NCBI GenBank assembly: GCA_004835665.1
Contig: RBKR01000008.1
Coordinates: 372,001 to 436,000, forward strand
Source of the DNA: Phoma sp. XZ068
Lineage: Eukaryota > Ascomycota > Dothideomycetes > Pleosporales > Didymellaceae
Direction: 5' to 3'
Length of the DNA stretch: 64,000 nucleotides
Shown in pieces: positions 46,978 to 56,622 of the stretch. The position numbers were made by a program, and so were the translations under genes. How positions within the stretch are numbered: position 1 is the first letter of the stretch; every line of letters starts with the position of its first letter. The notes beneath the pieces were generated by a model. The model was not told the origin of the DNA. It saw only the letters and a list, made by a program, of their open reading frames with translations, and did no database searches.

Positions 46978-47940
46978 CTAGTAATCGTTGTCGCGCCTCG
47001 AGCTGCCGTAGCTAGACTCCTCGCGGTCGTTCTTTGTGGATCCGTACGAGTTGTCGTTGTCATTGCCATAGCTCGACTTCTTCGAGCCATACGAGTCATC
47101 GTTGTCGTTGCCGTAGCCTGAAGACTTCTTCGATCCATAGGAAGTCTCATTCGAATCATCGCCGTAGCCAGACTTCTTCGAACCGTAAGAGTCATCGTTG
47201 TCGTTACCATAGCCCGAGGACTTCTTCGAGCCGTACGAATCTTCATTATCGTTGCTGCTCGACTTCTTGTTGGAGCCGTACGAATCCTCGTTGTCGTTAC
47301 CATAGCTCGACTTCTTGGATCCGTAGGTATCGTTATCATCAGTGTTACCGTAGCTTGACTTCTTGGATCCATAAGAGTCTTCGTTGTCGTTGCTGCTCGA
47401 CTTCTTGGATGCGTAGGTGTCGTTGTCATCGGTGTTACCGTAGCCAGTTGACTTCTTGGAGCCATACGAGTCCTCGTTGTCATTGCTGCTCGACTTCTTG
47501 GATCCATATGAATCATTGTCATCGGTATTGCCGTAGCCAGTTGACTTCTTGGAACTGTAGGTATCGTTGTCATCAGTGTTGCCGTAGCCGCTGGACTTCT
47601 TTGAGCCATACGAATCATCGTTGTCGTTGCTGCTCGACTTCTTGGATCCATAGGAGTCGTTGTCATCAGTGTTTCCGTAGCCAGTTGACTTCTTGGAGCC
47701 ATAAGAATCCTCGGTGGAATCATTGCCGTAGCTGGACTTCTTGGAACCGTAGGAGTCCTCGTTATCGTTGTAGCTGCTGGTCTTCTTATTGGAACCGTAC
47801 GAGTCGTCATCATTGCTGCCGTAGCTCGACTTCTTGTTGGAGCCGTACGAGTCGTCGTCATTGCGGCTTGAGGTGTTGCCGTAGCCGGAGCTGCGCTCCT
47901 CACCGTACGAAGAGTTGTCGCGGTCGTTGTTGTAAGACAT
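46978..47940 (-). CDS. DDR48: Ddr48-like stress protein with SYGSKKSS repeats
   Basis: Single exon, 320 residues, almost entirely repeats of the type D-N-D-D-S-Y-G-S-K-K-S-S-(S/G)-Y-G-N. The amino acids are mostly Ser, Asp, Asn, Gly, Tyr and Lys, so the protein is very hydrophilic and disordered. Yeast and Candida Ddr48 (DNA-damage and stress-induced flocculent specific protein) have the same Ser-Tyr-Gly-Ser plus Asn/Asp repeat, and this recognition is by composition and motif. There is no signal peptide. The ends are non-repetitive (MSYNNDRDNSSYGEERSSG and SSYGSSRRDNDY). Because of the repeats, two other frames also stay open over the same bases; they are shadows. The gene symbol is tentative. 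Confidence 0.75.
   Translation of the reverse strand: MSYNNDRDNSSYGEERSSGYGNTSSRNDDDSYGSNKKSSYGSNDDDSYGSNKKTSSYNDNEDSYGSKKSSYGNDSTEDSYGSKKSTGYGNTDDNDSYGSKKSSSNDNDDSYGSKKSSGYGNTDDNDTYSSKKSTGYGNTDDNDSYGSKKSSSNDNEDSYGSKKSTGYGNTDDNDTYASKKSSSNDNEDSYGSKKSSYGNTDDNDTYGSKKSSYGNDNEDSYGSNKKSSSNDNEDSYGSKKSSGYGNDNDDSYGSKKSGYGDDSNETSYGSKKSSGYGNDNDDSYGSKKSSYGNDNDNSYGSTKNDREESSYGSSRRDNDY
47040..47880 (-). repeat. Coding tandem repeat array inside the Ddr48-like gene
   Basis: Imperfect units of about 36 to 51 bases follow each other through most of the gene. Each encodes one D-S-Y-G-S-K-K block plus a variable S-S-N-D-N or G-Y-G-N-T-D-D-N spacer. Two spacer types alternate without a strict order. Confidence 0.85.
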
Positions 47941-48054
47941 CTTGAAGTGAAATTGATGGCCTGATAGAGACTAGTAGAATCAGAGGTAGTTGGTGAGATG
48001 AGATCAAAAGTTGGTTTGTATTGATAGCCTGTCACAGTGGAGCAACGCTCCCTT

Positions 48055-48060
48055 CTTATA
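48055..48060 (-). promoter_or_regulatory. TATA-like element before the Ddr48-like gene
   Basis: On the minus strand GAGCTATAAGAAGGG lies about 115 bases before the ATG at 47940. This suits a TATA box of an inducible gene. Confidence 0.35.
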
Positions 48061-49274
48061 GCTCTCCCTCCAACAAGCAAGCTAACAGACTACATAGAAA
48101 GCAGGATTCAGATGCAGTCCCAAAGCGATCTGTACCGCATCAGACCCCGCAGTTAATGGAGCAGGAGCATATCTTGCCTACCCCTGTACAGCTGAGCGTC
48201 ATGGGCGACTGCGCCACAGATTGCTCCAGACGCACGGAGTGCTCCAATTTGGCGATGGTACACAATAGATTCGGCCAGACTCAACACCACGACTGCAATG
48301 GCTAGAATGTTTGCAGTGCTGCGCCACGATACGATGCAGAGGCTCATTTGACTTGCGCCAATTTATTGCGGCACCAAGCCCAACCTCAGCCATTTGTTCG
48401 CCGAGGCGAAGAGAATGTGCTCGCCATCGTACTGAATCTGGCGCAATTTACCTTCAGGTGGGTGGAGCTACAAGCATCGAATCGGTGCGATATCAAGATC
48501 TTGACGGGCGTAGTGGGGTAGATGCTCGGAGGGAGCGACGAGCGAATGATGCTGTTGGAACTGGACACGGGACGGGACGGCCGGTAGCAGCTGCCATCCC
48601 AAAAGTGAGCACGCAAGAGATGGCAACCTCGTGTGAGCAAGAACCAAGATCGGGGCCCGCGACGTTGGAAGCAGATAGGTGGATTGAGCGTAGATCGTTG
48701 CAGTAGCGTTGAAGATGTAACGCAGCTTCAACATGTGGATAAGCGGTAGGCCAAGGCGATGGGCACCAGGGTACGACGGTCGTTGTCAATGATTAGCACT
48801 TTGGGAACACAAAAAACACCTCTGCAATGCACTGAGTGTGTGCGATGGCTTAAATTGCGTTGGAGTTTGAAGGGTAAAATATAATATTGGAGGCGTTCAA
48901 CCGAATACTCGTGAGCCGAATGTTGTAGCTGGTTGGACCTACCGCAACATTGGAGCCGCTATTGTGGAATGTTTGCATACAAACATCTAGGTCGCGAACG
49001 CAGCAGCCGCTATTTTCACGTGTCGTATTTGTTCAATTGAGAAGTTATTGATCGTAAGAGTATGAGATCTTCGTGAACAGCGGTGAGCAGCACCACGGTC
49101 GCTTTATTGCCGTTGGTGTCCAGGTATCTTGGTTTGGAGTTGCTCTGGGATTAGCCGCGGGTGAGGTGGGCATTTAGACTTCCTGGACACGATGCTCCAA
49201 CGACCTACATATCGTCCATGCGGCTCGCCGTTCAGTGTAGTTGTCGCCGTGCAACGTAAGCTCTGTAAGTATTA

Positions 49275-49320
49275 AGAGGCGTGGCGGTGTGATGGAGCGC
49301 CGGGCTCATAACCCGTTCAG
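49275..49320 (+). other. tRNA-Met-like fragment (relic)
   Basis: The bases GCGCCGGGCTCATAACCCG form an anticodon-like stem-loop with loop CTCATAA and anticodon CAT. They are preceded by a GCGTGGCG and GATGGAGCGC stretch resembling a D-arm. The T-arm and 3' acceptor half are missing, so this is at most a broken tRNA-Met copy. Confidence 0.35.
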
Positions 49321-49509
49321 ATAAAGTTGATTGTAAGAGTGCAGGGCTGAAGTGCTGATCAATGAGCTACTTAGCTAGTAAATACACCAACGAGCATAGT
49401 TGCCCAATGAACCCCACTTCTGCCTTCCTGCCACCGGCATCACTTTCCGGCAGTATTCATATGATACAGCTTTCTTGAAAGCCGAGTTTTGAACAGTGCA
49501 GGTCAACTA

Positions 49510-50483
49510 CTAGTCGTCGTCGGAATTGACGGTGTCTTCTGCAACCTCAAAAAGAGAGCGATCGATGGGGGCGCCAAATCATCGGCCCAAAAAGATTACG
49601 AAGACGAAACCAACCTTCAGCCTGAAATTTTTGGGTGAGCGCAGGATGCCGGCGTCCTTGTCGGTATTTCAAGTGAAATGAGCGCTCCAGGTACGCTGCT
49701 TGGTACGAGTAGGGCCAGGGCTTTTCTCCAGGCCAAGACGATCCAGTTCAACTTGTGTAGGCATACGGATATGCTTCTTCTTCCTCTTCTTGTGGCCAGC
49801 TGGTGGCTCAACTTCAATCCAGGCGCCTTTCTCGCAAGGCTGGACGAGGAACTTGTCAGCGAGCACTGAGGACCTCCTGGCTTCCTCAACAGGGATCTCA
49901 AGTTGGTGTTTAACATCGCCGTCAGCCTTCTACATTAGCAGGTTATTCCACAGATAGTGATTCTAGTGTGAGAAGACATACCGCCCGCTGCATGACAGTG
50001 AGGAAGCGCACCTGGCGGCGCAGGATCGCATCGGCAGTCTCTGGCTTGGCTGCCACCCCAGCCACAAACCAATGTCCGCTGCCACTTGTCGAGCCTTCTC
50101 GGCATCAGACATCATGACCTCTCGCGAGACCTGTGTCTTCATCTTTATCGTTGTGAACGAACCATCGGCGTTGGTGATGACAGCTTCATTGTCCTCATCC
50201 TCAACAGCCTCCTCTTCATCCTCGCCATCCTCATCATCGCCGCTACCGACCATGGCCTTCCTGTCCATATTGTCCTTGTCATTCTCATCGTCCTCATCTT
50301 CATCACCGTCGGTATCATGCACGTATAATCACTGTCACTGACGTGCTCAACAAGCTTAGCAACTTCGTTCACAGTCCTATCCTTCAGATCGTGGATCTCT
50401 TCTTCGAGCTCCTCGTTGCCAACGACGGAACTGGTATCTGACTCACCCAAGTCTCTGTAGGAAAATCCACGCTTACCTAGCAC
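49510..50483 (-). pseudogene. Decayed gene of unknown family
   Basis: A protein-like reading can be followed on the minus strand from 50483 to a TAG at 49512-49510, with breaks. It begins YRDLGESDTSSVVGNEELEE, shifts frame into an acidic run (DTDGDEDEDDENDKD) and ITNADGSFTTIKMKTQVS. It shifts again into AKPETADAILRRQVRFLTVM. It then crosses a probable intron (GTATGT near 49980, TGCTAAT and TAG near 49930) to LADKFLVQPCEKGAWIEVEP and KKHIRMPTQVELDRLGLEKS. After that the same frame has two TGA stops (49671-49669 and 49581-49579) before APIDRSLFEVAEDTVNSDDD. There is no ATG at the 5' end, where the repeat region begins. I do not recognise the family. Confidence 0.6.
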
Positions 50484-50641
50484 ATAATCAGTGCATTATC
50501 CAAAAACCAAATCACAAGCTGAGTTGTTGTATACAATATATTAGAACAAGGGCTATTACCCTCACGACCGAGATTATTTGTATCCAAAAATCTCTGTCTC
50601 ACAACCAGGCAGCAGCAATTGTAGGACTTGTTCTACACTAG
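50472..50641. repeat. Diverged direct repeat, copy A
   Basis: Begins CTTACCTAGCACATAATCAG and contains TTGTTGTATACAATATATTA, GGGCTATTACC and GAGATTATTTGTATCCAA. It ends near AGCAGCAATTGTAGGACTTG. It aligns along its whole length with copy C at 50873-51057 and in part with copy B. Confidence 0.75.
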
Positions 50642-50758
50642 AGCGCTAGACCCATTGACCTCGTTTTCGGGGAGGTCGTTCGTCAGGTTACTTTTCTTAA
50701 AGATTTTAATAGACAGGAGACCTAGTTTCTTCTTGCTAGCTACTATGTATAATACACA

Positions 50759-50857
50759 CTTATCAAGCGCTTAGTAGGTGCGTTGTTCAAAACCTGAATG
50801 ATAGGCAAGCCGAGTTATTGTATGCAACATACTAGAGCAAGGGCTATTACCTCGATT
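50759..50857. repeat. Diverged direct repeat, copy B (partial)
   Basis: Shares TGATAGGCAAGCCGAGTTAT and GAGCAAGGGCTATTACC with copies A and C. It lacks the second half, which is replaced by a T-rich junction leading into copy C. Confidence 0.7.
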
Positions 50858-50872
50858 TTGTTTACAATATAT

Positions 50873-51057
50873 GCTTACCTATCATACAATCAGTGTGTTA
50901 TTCAAACCATGATTGATAGGCAAGCCGAGTAGTTGTGTATAACAAGTCAAGACAAGCGCTATTATCATCATAACCGAGAGTATTTGTATCCAACAATCAA
51001 CACATGCAAGTATCTCACATGCAGCAAGCAGCAATGTAGAACTCATACTACACATAG
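50873..51057. repeat. Diverged direct repeat, copy C
   Basis: Begins CTTACCTATCATACAATCAG and contains TGATAGGCAAGCCGAGTAGT and GAGAGTATTTGTATCCAACA. It ends AGCAATGTAGAACTCATACT. A further similar stretch (GACTTTGGGGAAGTCGCTCG near 51166) matches one after copy A (CGTTTTCGGGGAGGTCGTTC near 50662), so the unit may be longer than marked. Confidence 0.75.
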
Positions 51058-51326
51058 TGATACCCTAGAGAGCGTGAATCGGTGTTGTAGGGGATGCATA
51101 TTGCGTCGTGCTTGTGGAGAATCTAACGATCAACCTCTCCAAACACCCCTCGCCTTGGATGGACTTTGACTTTGGGGAAGTCGCTCGGTAACACAGCGAG
51201 AAAAGACAGTGAACATGCAAACGTTGATTGACTTGAAAAAGAAAAAGTAAGGGGTACATTATGTACAGTCAGCCGCCTGGTATAATATCTCAAGCTAGCA
51301 GGATTCATTTTCTTCTTCTAACCCCC

Positions 51327-52798
51327 TTATCTGTCCACCTCTCCGAACACGAGGTCCATTGTTCCGATGATAGCGACGGCGTCGGCGAGCAGATGCCCTC
51401 TCGAGATCTGGTCCATGCAGGCCAAGTGTGCGAAGCCGGGTGCCCTGATCTTGCACCTGTATGGCCTCTCGCTGCCGTCGGAGACGAGGAAGACACCCAT
51501 CTCGCCCTTGGGGGCCTCGATAGCGCTGTAGGTCTCGCCGGGTGGCACTGTGTAACCCTTGCTGAAGAGCAGGAAGTGGTGGATGAGGGCCTCCATGTTC
51601 TCCTTCATGGCGGCACGGGGAGGGGGTGCGATCTTGTAGTCCTCGACCTTGATGGGGCCGGCGGGCATGTCGTTCAAGCACTGGTGGATGATGCGGAGGG
51701 ACTGGCGGAACTCCTCCATACGGCAGAGGTAGCGATCGTAGCAGTCACCGTTGACACCGACGGGGACGTCGAAGTCAACCCTGTCGTAGGCATCGTATGG
51801 CTGCGACTTGCGGATATCCCAGGGAACACCAGATCCTCGGAGCATGACACCTGAGAAGGAATAGTTGATGGCATCGGCAGCGGAAACGACACCGACACCC
51901 TTGGTGCGGCCAATCCAGATACGGTTGTCTGTCAGCATCTCCTCGGTCTCGTCAATGCGGTCACCGAACTGGGTAGCCCACTGGTAGATGTCGTCAAGCA
52001 GACCAACGGGGAGATCCTGCGACACACCACCAGGGCGGACGTAGGCAGCGTGGAGACGGGCACCCGAAACACGCTCGTAGAATTCCTGCATCTGGTTAGC
52101 TCCTATGTAGCATGGTGCAACTACGGATCACGCACCATGAGCTTCTCACGCTCCTCGAAACCCCACAGGAAGGGCGTCAGGGCACCGACATCCATGGCGT
52201 GGGACAGGACGGACATGAGGTGGTTCAGGATCCTGGTGATCTCGCCGAAGAGGGTGCGGATGTACTTGGCACGGATGGGGATGTCGACGTTCAGCAGCTT
52301 CTCGACGGCGAGCGAGAAGCACTGCTCGTTGGTCATCATGGAGACGTAGTCGAGACGGTCGAAGTAGGGCAGGGCCTGCAGGTATGTGCGGTACTCGATG
52401 AGCTTCTCGGTGCCGCGGTGCAGCAGGCCAACGTGGGGGTCGGCGCGGACAATCTCCTCGCCATTGAGCTCGAGAATCAGACGCAGCACGCCGTGGGCGG
52501 CGGGATGCTGGGGGCCGAAGTTGACTGTGTAGTGGCGGATCTTGCGCTCGCTGTGCAGGTTGTGCTCCTCCTCGGGGCTCTCGGGCTCCTCGGCCTCAAT
52601 GGGGCGGGTGAAGTCCTCGGTGGTGGGCACCATGCGCATGCGCTGGCTGTCGGCGACCTCTGCATAGCGGCGGGCGACGGACGTCGACAGGCCGCGCGCA
52701 ATGGGCCGTGTAGGGAGGGCGGCGCGGAGCTGTGGGCGGGCGTGCAGGCAGGCGCGCTTCGCGGCGTGGCCGGCCAGACGCGCGATGGGGACGGGCAT
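51327..52798 (-). CDS. NUO49: NADH:ubiquinone oxidoreductase 49 kDa subunit (NDUFS2/NUO-49)
   Basis: Exon 1 is 52798-52136 and exon 2 is 52091-51327, around a 44-nt intron; the product is 475 residues. The first 40 residues are Arg/Ala-rich with a mitochondrial presequence look. The conserved core includes NFGPQHPAAHGVLRLILELN, ADPHVGLLHRGTEKLIEYRT, RLDYVSMMTNEQCFSLAVEK, RPGGVSQDLP, the APKGEMGVFLVSDGS loop and APGFAHLACMDQISRG, and ends VFGEVDR. This subunit lines the quinone site of respiratory complex I in the inner mitochondrial membrane. Length and ending match fungal homologues. Confidence 0.96.
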
Positions 52799-53031
52799 GG
52801 TGGGTGAGGCTCGCTGGGTGTGCCCGTGGGAAGCCTCAATGGGCGAGTGGAGTGGAGATTGGGGGCGAGGGCGGTGGTGAAGCTCTACCAAAATCGCACC
52901 GTCATACAACTTGTCGTGGTTTCGATTGGCCCGCGCGTCGGCGCTTGGCGCTGGCTGGCTGCCGATGGCTATCAAAAAGTTTCGAGAGCTGCCCGCGCAC
53001 GCCCGCGAACTCCAGCAGCACAACCACCAAC
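52799..53031. promoter_or_regulatory. Bidirectional promoter between NUO49 and AC40
   Basis: 233 bases separate the start codons of two divergent housekeeping genes. The region is GC-rich. No TATA box is evident. Confidence 0.55.
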
Positions 53032-54273
53032 ATGGCTCTTCCCGGTTCCGCCGTGCTGGCTGAGCGCAAGGTATGTTCGCGACGAGTGCTGCGTGCTCTA
53101 AACTGGCTAACCGTCACTGTAGAAGCTCCATGTCGGCGCTGAAATCGTGCAGAACCAGCAGTCCACCGACTTCCCAGGACACTGGCCCGGCGAGAACCAC
53201 GACTGGGACCTGGACTACTTCAAGGAGGCATGTTCGCCCTAGAAAATGCTGTGTTTGCTCGAAAATATAAGTACTAACTGCACCACCAGAACTTCAAGGT
53301 CGACTTCCACGCCCGCCCCACACCCTACGACTCCTCCTTCTCGCTCTCCGGCCTCGACACCTCGGTCGCAAACGCCTTCCGCCGCATTCTGCTCTCTGAA
53401 ATCGCCACCCTCGCCATCGAAGACGTCTTCATCTACCAAAACACCTCCATAATCCAGGACGAAGTGCTCGCCCACCGCCTGGGCCTGATTCCCCTCTGCG
53501 GCGACCCCAAGGGCCTGGAATGGATGAAATGGTACGTCAAGCCGACCACCGAAGACGAAGGCTCCGGCGGCCCCTCCGACTTCAACTGCGCCATCCTACA
53601 CCTCGACGTTGAATGTACCTGGCAAGAGGGTGGCCTGCAGCGCGCAGTCGCCGGCGAGACCGACCCAGACAAGCTGTACATCAACCACTCCGTCTACGCC
53701 AAAGACCTCGTCTGGGCACCCCTCGGCAAGCAGTCTGACATGTTCGACGCCGCCCAGCCCATCCGCGCCACCAACCCAGACATCCTGATCGTCAAGATGC
53801 GCCCAGGACAAAGAATCACCCTCACCATGCACGCCATGAAGGGCATTGGCCAGGACCACGCCAAGTTCTCCCCCGTCGCCACAGCGTCCTACCGCCTCCT
53901 CCCCACCATCGACATCCTCCGCCCCATCGTCGGCGCTGACGCAAAGAAATTCGCCCGCTGCTTCCCCAAGGGCGTCATCCGCCTCGACAAAATTACCGCC
54001 GAAGAAGCAGCCTCCAACCCCGACCTCAGCGACCACGAAGGCGAGAACAAGGCCGTCGTCGACAAGCCCATGAACGACACCGTCAGCAGAGAGTGCCTGC
54101 GCCACGCCGAGTTCAAGGACAAGGTGAAGCTGGGGCGAGTGCGGGACCACTTTATTTTCCGCGTCGAGAGCACGGGGCAGATTGAAAGCGACGAGTTGTT
54201 TCTGGAGAGCGTCAAGGCGCTGCGGATCAAGGCGCAGAGGATAAAGAGGGGGCTGGATGAGATGATGAAATAG
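53032..54273 (+). CDS. RPC40: RNA polymerase I and III subunit AC40
   Basis: Exons 53032-53070, 53123-53227 and 53290-54273 encode 375 residues. The first intron is GT-AG (52 nt). The second (53228-53289) starts with GC rather than GT: AAGGAG/GCATGT, with CTAAC near CACCAG. The protein has the RpoA/Rpb3-type dimerisation domain: SLSGLDTSVANAFRRILLSE, AIEDVFIYQNTSIIQDE, AHRLGLIPLCGDP. It also has the insert domain with LRPIV and the C-terminal NAFRR partner helix region SRECLRHAEF, RVRDHFIFRVESTGQ. AC40 pairs with AC19 to nucleate Pol I and Pol III. The intron choice is supported by the continuity DWDLDYFKE-NFKVDFH. Confidence 0.93.
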
Positions 54274-54731
54274 GTCTCGAAATGGAAATGATGTGATGTG
54301 GAGGGGGCTGTTTGCATTGCAAGGCGTTTTTTTGGCTGGGGGCTGGAAAAGTCACGATATGATATCATGGGTGTCTTCCCTTTGAGATAGATTGAGTTAT
54401 CGACATCTTGATTCTAAAGACATTGGTTATTGCATTCTTGTGTGCATGCACTGTTTGTGCTGCTTTTGTGCTATACTATCCTACATTATGAATACTAATA
54501 ATACAGTTCTTGAAGAAGATACTGGGTGTCAACAGCCAGCGAAACGCTCAGCGTACAAAAATACAGCACAAATGACAACTATTCTGGTAAAGTAGACTCG
54601 CAACATGCGAATAAAGTAGAAGAACCTGCCCATCTTACAAATTAGATCAACGAATTAAAAGCACCGCAACTGATCTTGACAATGCAAGATCCCGTCTGAG
54701 TCTGAAGAGCTGCCTCGCAGACTGCCTCCAC
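54274..54731. other. Convergent 3' intergenic region
   Basis: 458 bases between the ends of AC40 and the next minus-strand gene. It is AT-rich from 54400 on, as in 3' UTRs. No gene. Confidence 0.5.
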
Positions 54732-55661
54732 TCAGGTCTGCAGCTCAGCAAGCGCCTCACTGCACAGCCTCTGCACACTCTCTGGATCGAAGCGCGGCCG
54801 GAACTTGACATTCCTCCGGGCTTCGCGGATAGATTCCATAGCAGCGCTGTCTTCTTCCATGCCCTCGTCACTGATGGACCGACTGTGCTTCGCGGTTTTG
54901 ACTTTCGTCGGCGACACGCGCGGCGAGAACATCGTAAACCGTACTGTCGGCACGCTCGTTTTGTGCTTCTGCTGTCGCACGTCGGCGAGGTGGCCCTCGA
55001 TCATGCGCACAAAGGACGCGACGTTGGCAAGGAAAAAGGATTGTTGTGGAGTCTGCGGTCGGGGTGCCGGTGTCGATGCTGAGAATGTGGTGCCAGTGTA
55101 TGTAGTTTGAGGCAGAATCTCAACATCCCGTCGTGAAAGTTTTCTTGGTGACATGTGGAGGTATTCATCATCCTCCCCGTAAGATGTGGCGCTGGATACT
55201 GCGCTCCTTTCTGAAGATATGGAGCTGCGTCGCCGGAAGTATGGAGACGGCAAAGTGGATGTTGATGAGCTTGGCGACCATGGATCGGACTGTGTTGGCA
55301 GCTGTAGTGAGGACAGAGCGAGAATGGCGGCAGTGTAGTGGAGTTCTGCTTGACTGAGCTCCTTCCAGCGATTCTTCAGTGTTGCTTCTCGAGCCAATGT
55401 GTCGTGAGAAAGCGCTGTATAGAAGTTGAGATGGGCAAGGTGAAGAGGGTGTATCTGACAGATGTTAGACTTGACTTGGAGCATTGGCATCCCCGTCGCA
55501 CTTACCTGATCGTGTACCTCGCTCAGTAAAAGTTCACCAAACTTGGCGCATTGCGAATAGTGTCGACTGGCATATAAATTCTGCAAAGCGGCTGCCTTTT
55601 CTTTCAGTTCACAGTATCGTGTGTCGTTCATCGTGTCGTAGGGGCGCGTTGTATTTGTCAT
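54732..55661 (-). CDS. Unknown fungal protein, helical N-half and disordered C-half
   Basis: Exon 1 is 55661-55506 and exon 2 is 55454-54732; the product is 292 residues. The 51-nt intron (CAG/GTAAGT, CTAAC, TGTCAG) has no stop and a length divisible by three, so an unspliced reading of 309 residues is also open. The N-terminal half is helical and TPR-like in feel (ELKEKAAALQNLYASRHYSQ, CAKFGELLLSEVHDQ, HLAHLNFYTALSHDTLAREA, AELHYTAAILALSSLQLP). The middle is Ser/Pro-rich (SPSSSTSTLPSPYFRRRSS). There follows another helix (FFLANVASFVRMIEGHLADV) and a C-terminal helix. I do not recognise a family. The start could be either of two ATGs (MTNTTRPYDT or MNDTRYCELK). Confidence 0.72.
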   Translation of the reverse strand: MTNTTRPYDTMNDTRYCELKEKAAALQNLYASRHYSQCAKFGELLLSEVHDQVSATGMPMLQVKSNICQIHPLHLAHLNFYTALSHDTLAREATLKNRWKELSQAELHYTAAILALSSLQLPTQSDPWSPSSSTSTLPSPYFRRRSSISSERSAVSSATSYGEDDEYLHMSPRKLSRRDVEILPQTTYTGTTFSASTPAPRPQTPQQSFFLANVASFVRMIEGHLADVRQQKHKTSVPTVRFTMFSPRVSPTKVKTAKHSRSISDEGMEEDSAAMESIREARRNVKFRPRFDPESVQRLCSEALAELQT

Positions 55662-56622
55662 TTGTCAAGAAGTCGTCAAGCTCCAAGTCGAGAGAGAGCA
55701 AAGAAAGAACAGGCGAGACAGGTTGCAACTTCAAGAAAAAAGGAACGTCGAAGCTCAGCTTCAACTGTTGCGAAGGCTGGAGATAATGAAGTAATAGTCA
55801 CAGACTAGCTGCAGGAAGACCACGCTTGACAATGGTGCATGCAAGAGGCCACACAAACTTCGGATGATGTCAAGAGTGCTGCTGCAAGGTTGAAGCTAAG
55901 AAAGTGGCCAGCAGGTGAACGGGAAGTTTTTCTGGCGAAAAGAAAGGCAAAGAGAGATTTAACGCGCACGCGATGCTAGGAATAACACACCTTGTTATAG
56001 CCTGAAGCTCTATAGTTGTCACCATTTGGGTGTGCAGACCGAGAGGGCCGATTGTTTCAACGGCTGCACCATGTTTCATACACAGGGGAACGCTGCTCGA
56101 GCATGGAGCTATTCCCTATTTGGGCGAACTGGCGTTCCTGCCATTGGCTGCACAACGGTTATCTTAGCTTGAACATGCACGAAGATTCTCTAGCTGTGGT
56201 GAACGTTTCAATCGCCCTTGAGGTGCAGAAAAGACGTCTCGCCTACCTTGCTTTCCAGGTCACGCCCATTGCCCCAGATTGTAACACTGACTCGAATGTG
56301 GCAATGGAAAGTGGAGGTCAAACAGCAGTCTAAACCATATGTACAAAGTTCGCAGAATGGTTTCTTCAGACGATGCACGCCGAATTGGAAGGTGCAGCGA
56401 ACAATGATTCCGAGAGCTTTGAACGATGGTTCGCGACTGACGGTGCGAGACAAAAGCGCCGAAGCTTGAGCAGAATAGACAGCTAAACACAACACGGAGA
56501 AGGCGTGAGAACAAGCTTACAGTTGCTTAGCAGGGTGACAAATGAGCTATGAACAGTACTTATTCTACACGGCGCAACTGAGCCAAATGTTCGGGATATC
56601 TAGTCTACCACCGTTACAGTCT
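55662..56622. other. Intergenic region
   Basis: 961 bases: the promoter of the unknown protein gene and the 3' flank of ATP3. Short open frames without domains only. Confidence 0.5.

Larger units (their letters stand above)
47941..49509. other. Gene-poor intergenic region
   Basis: About 1.6 kb. It holds the Ddr48-like promoter and, further right, a short tRNA-Met-like fragment (see separate entry). No protein gene is supported; open frames such as 48311-48706 and 48386-48640 have no domain. Confidence 0.5.

Noticed and set aside
47034..47945. 303-codon Cys/His/Arg-rich open frame on the plus strand, and a 382-codon Thr/Arg-rich frame on the minus strand
   Set aside because: Both are alternative frames of the Ddr48-like repeat. 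A repeat unit that lacks stops in one frame repeats this in the others, so openness is no evidence.
50472..51057. Repeats A to C as introner-like elements, because each begins with the complement of AGGTAAG
   Set aside because: The GTAAG points away from the repeat body, and there is no functional gene around them to be spliced.
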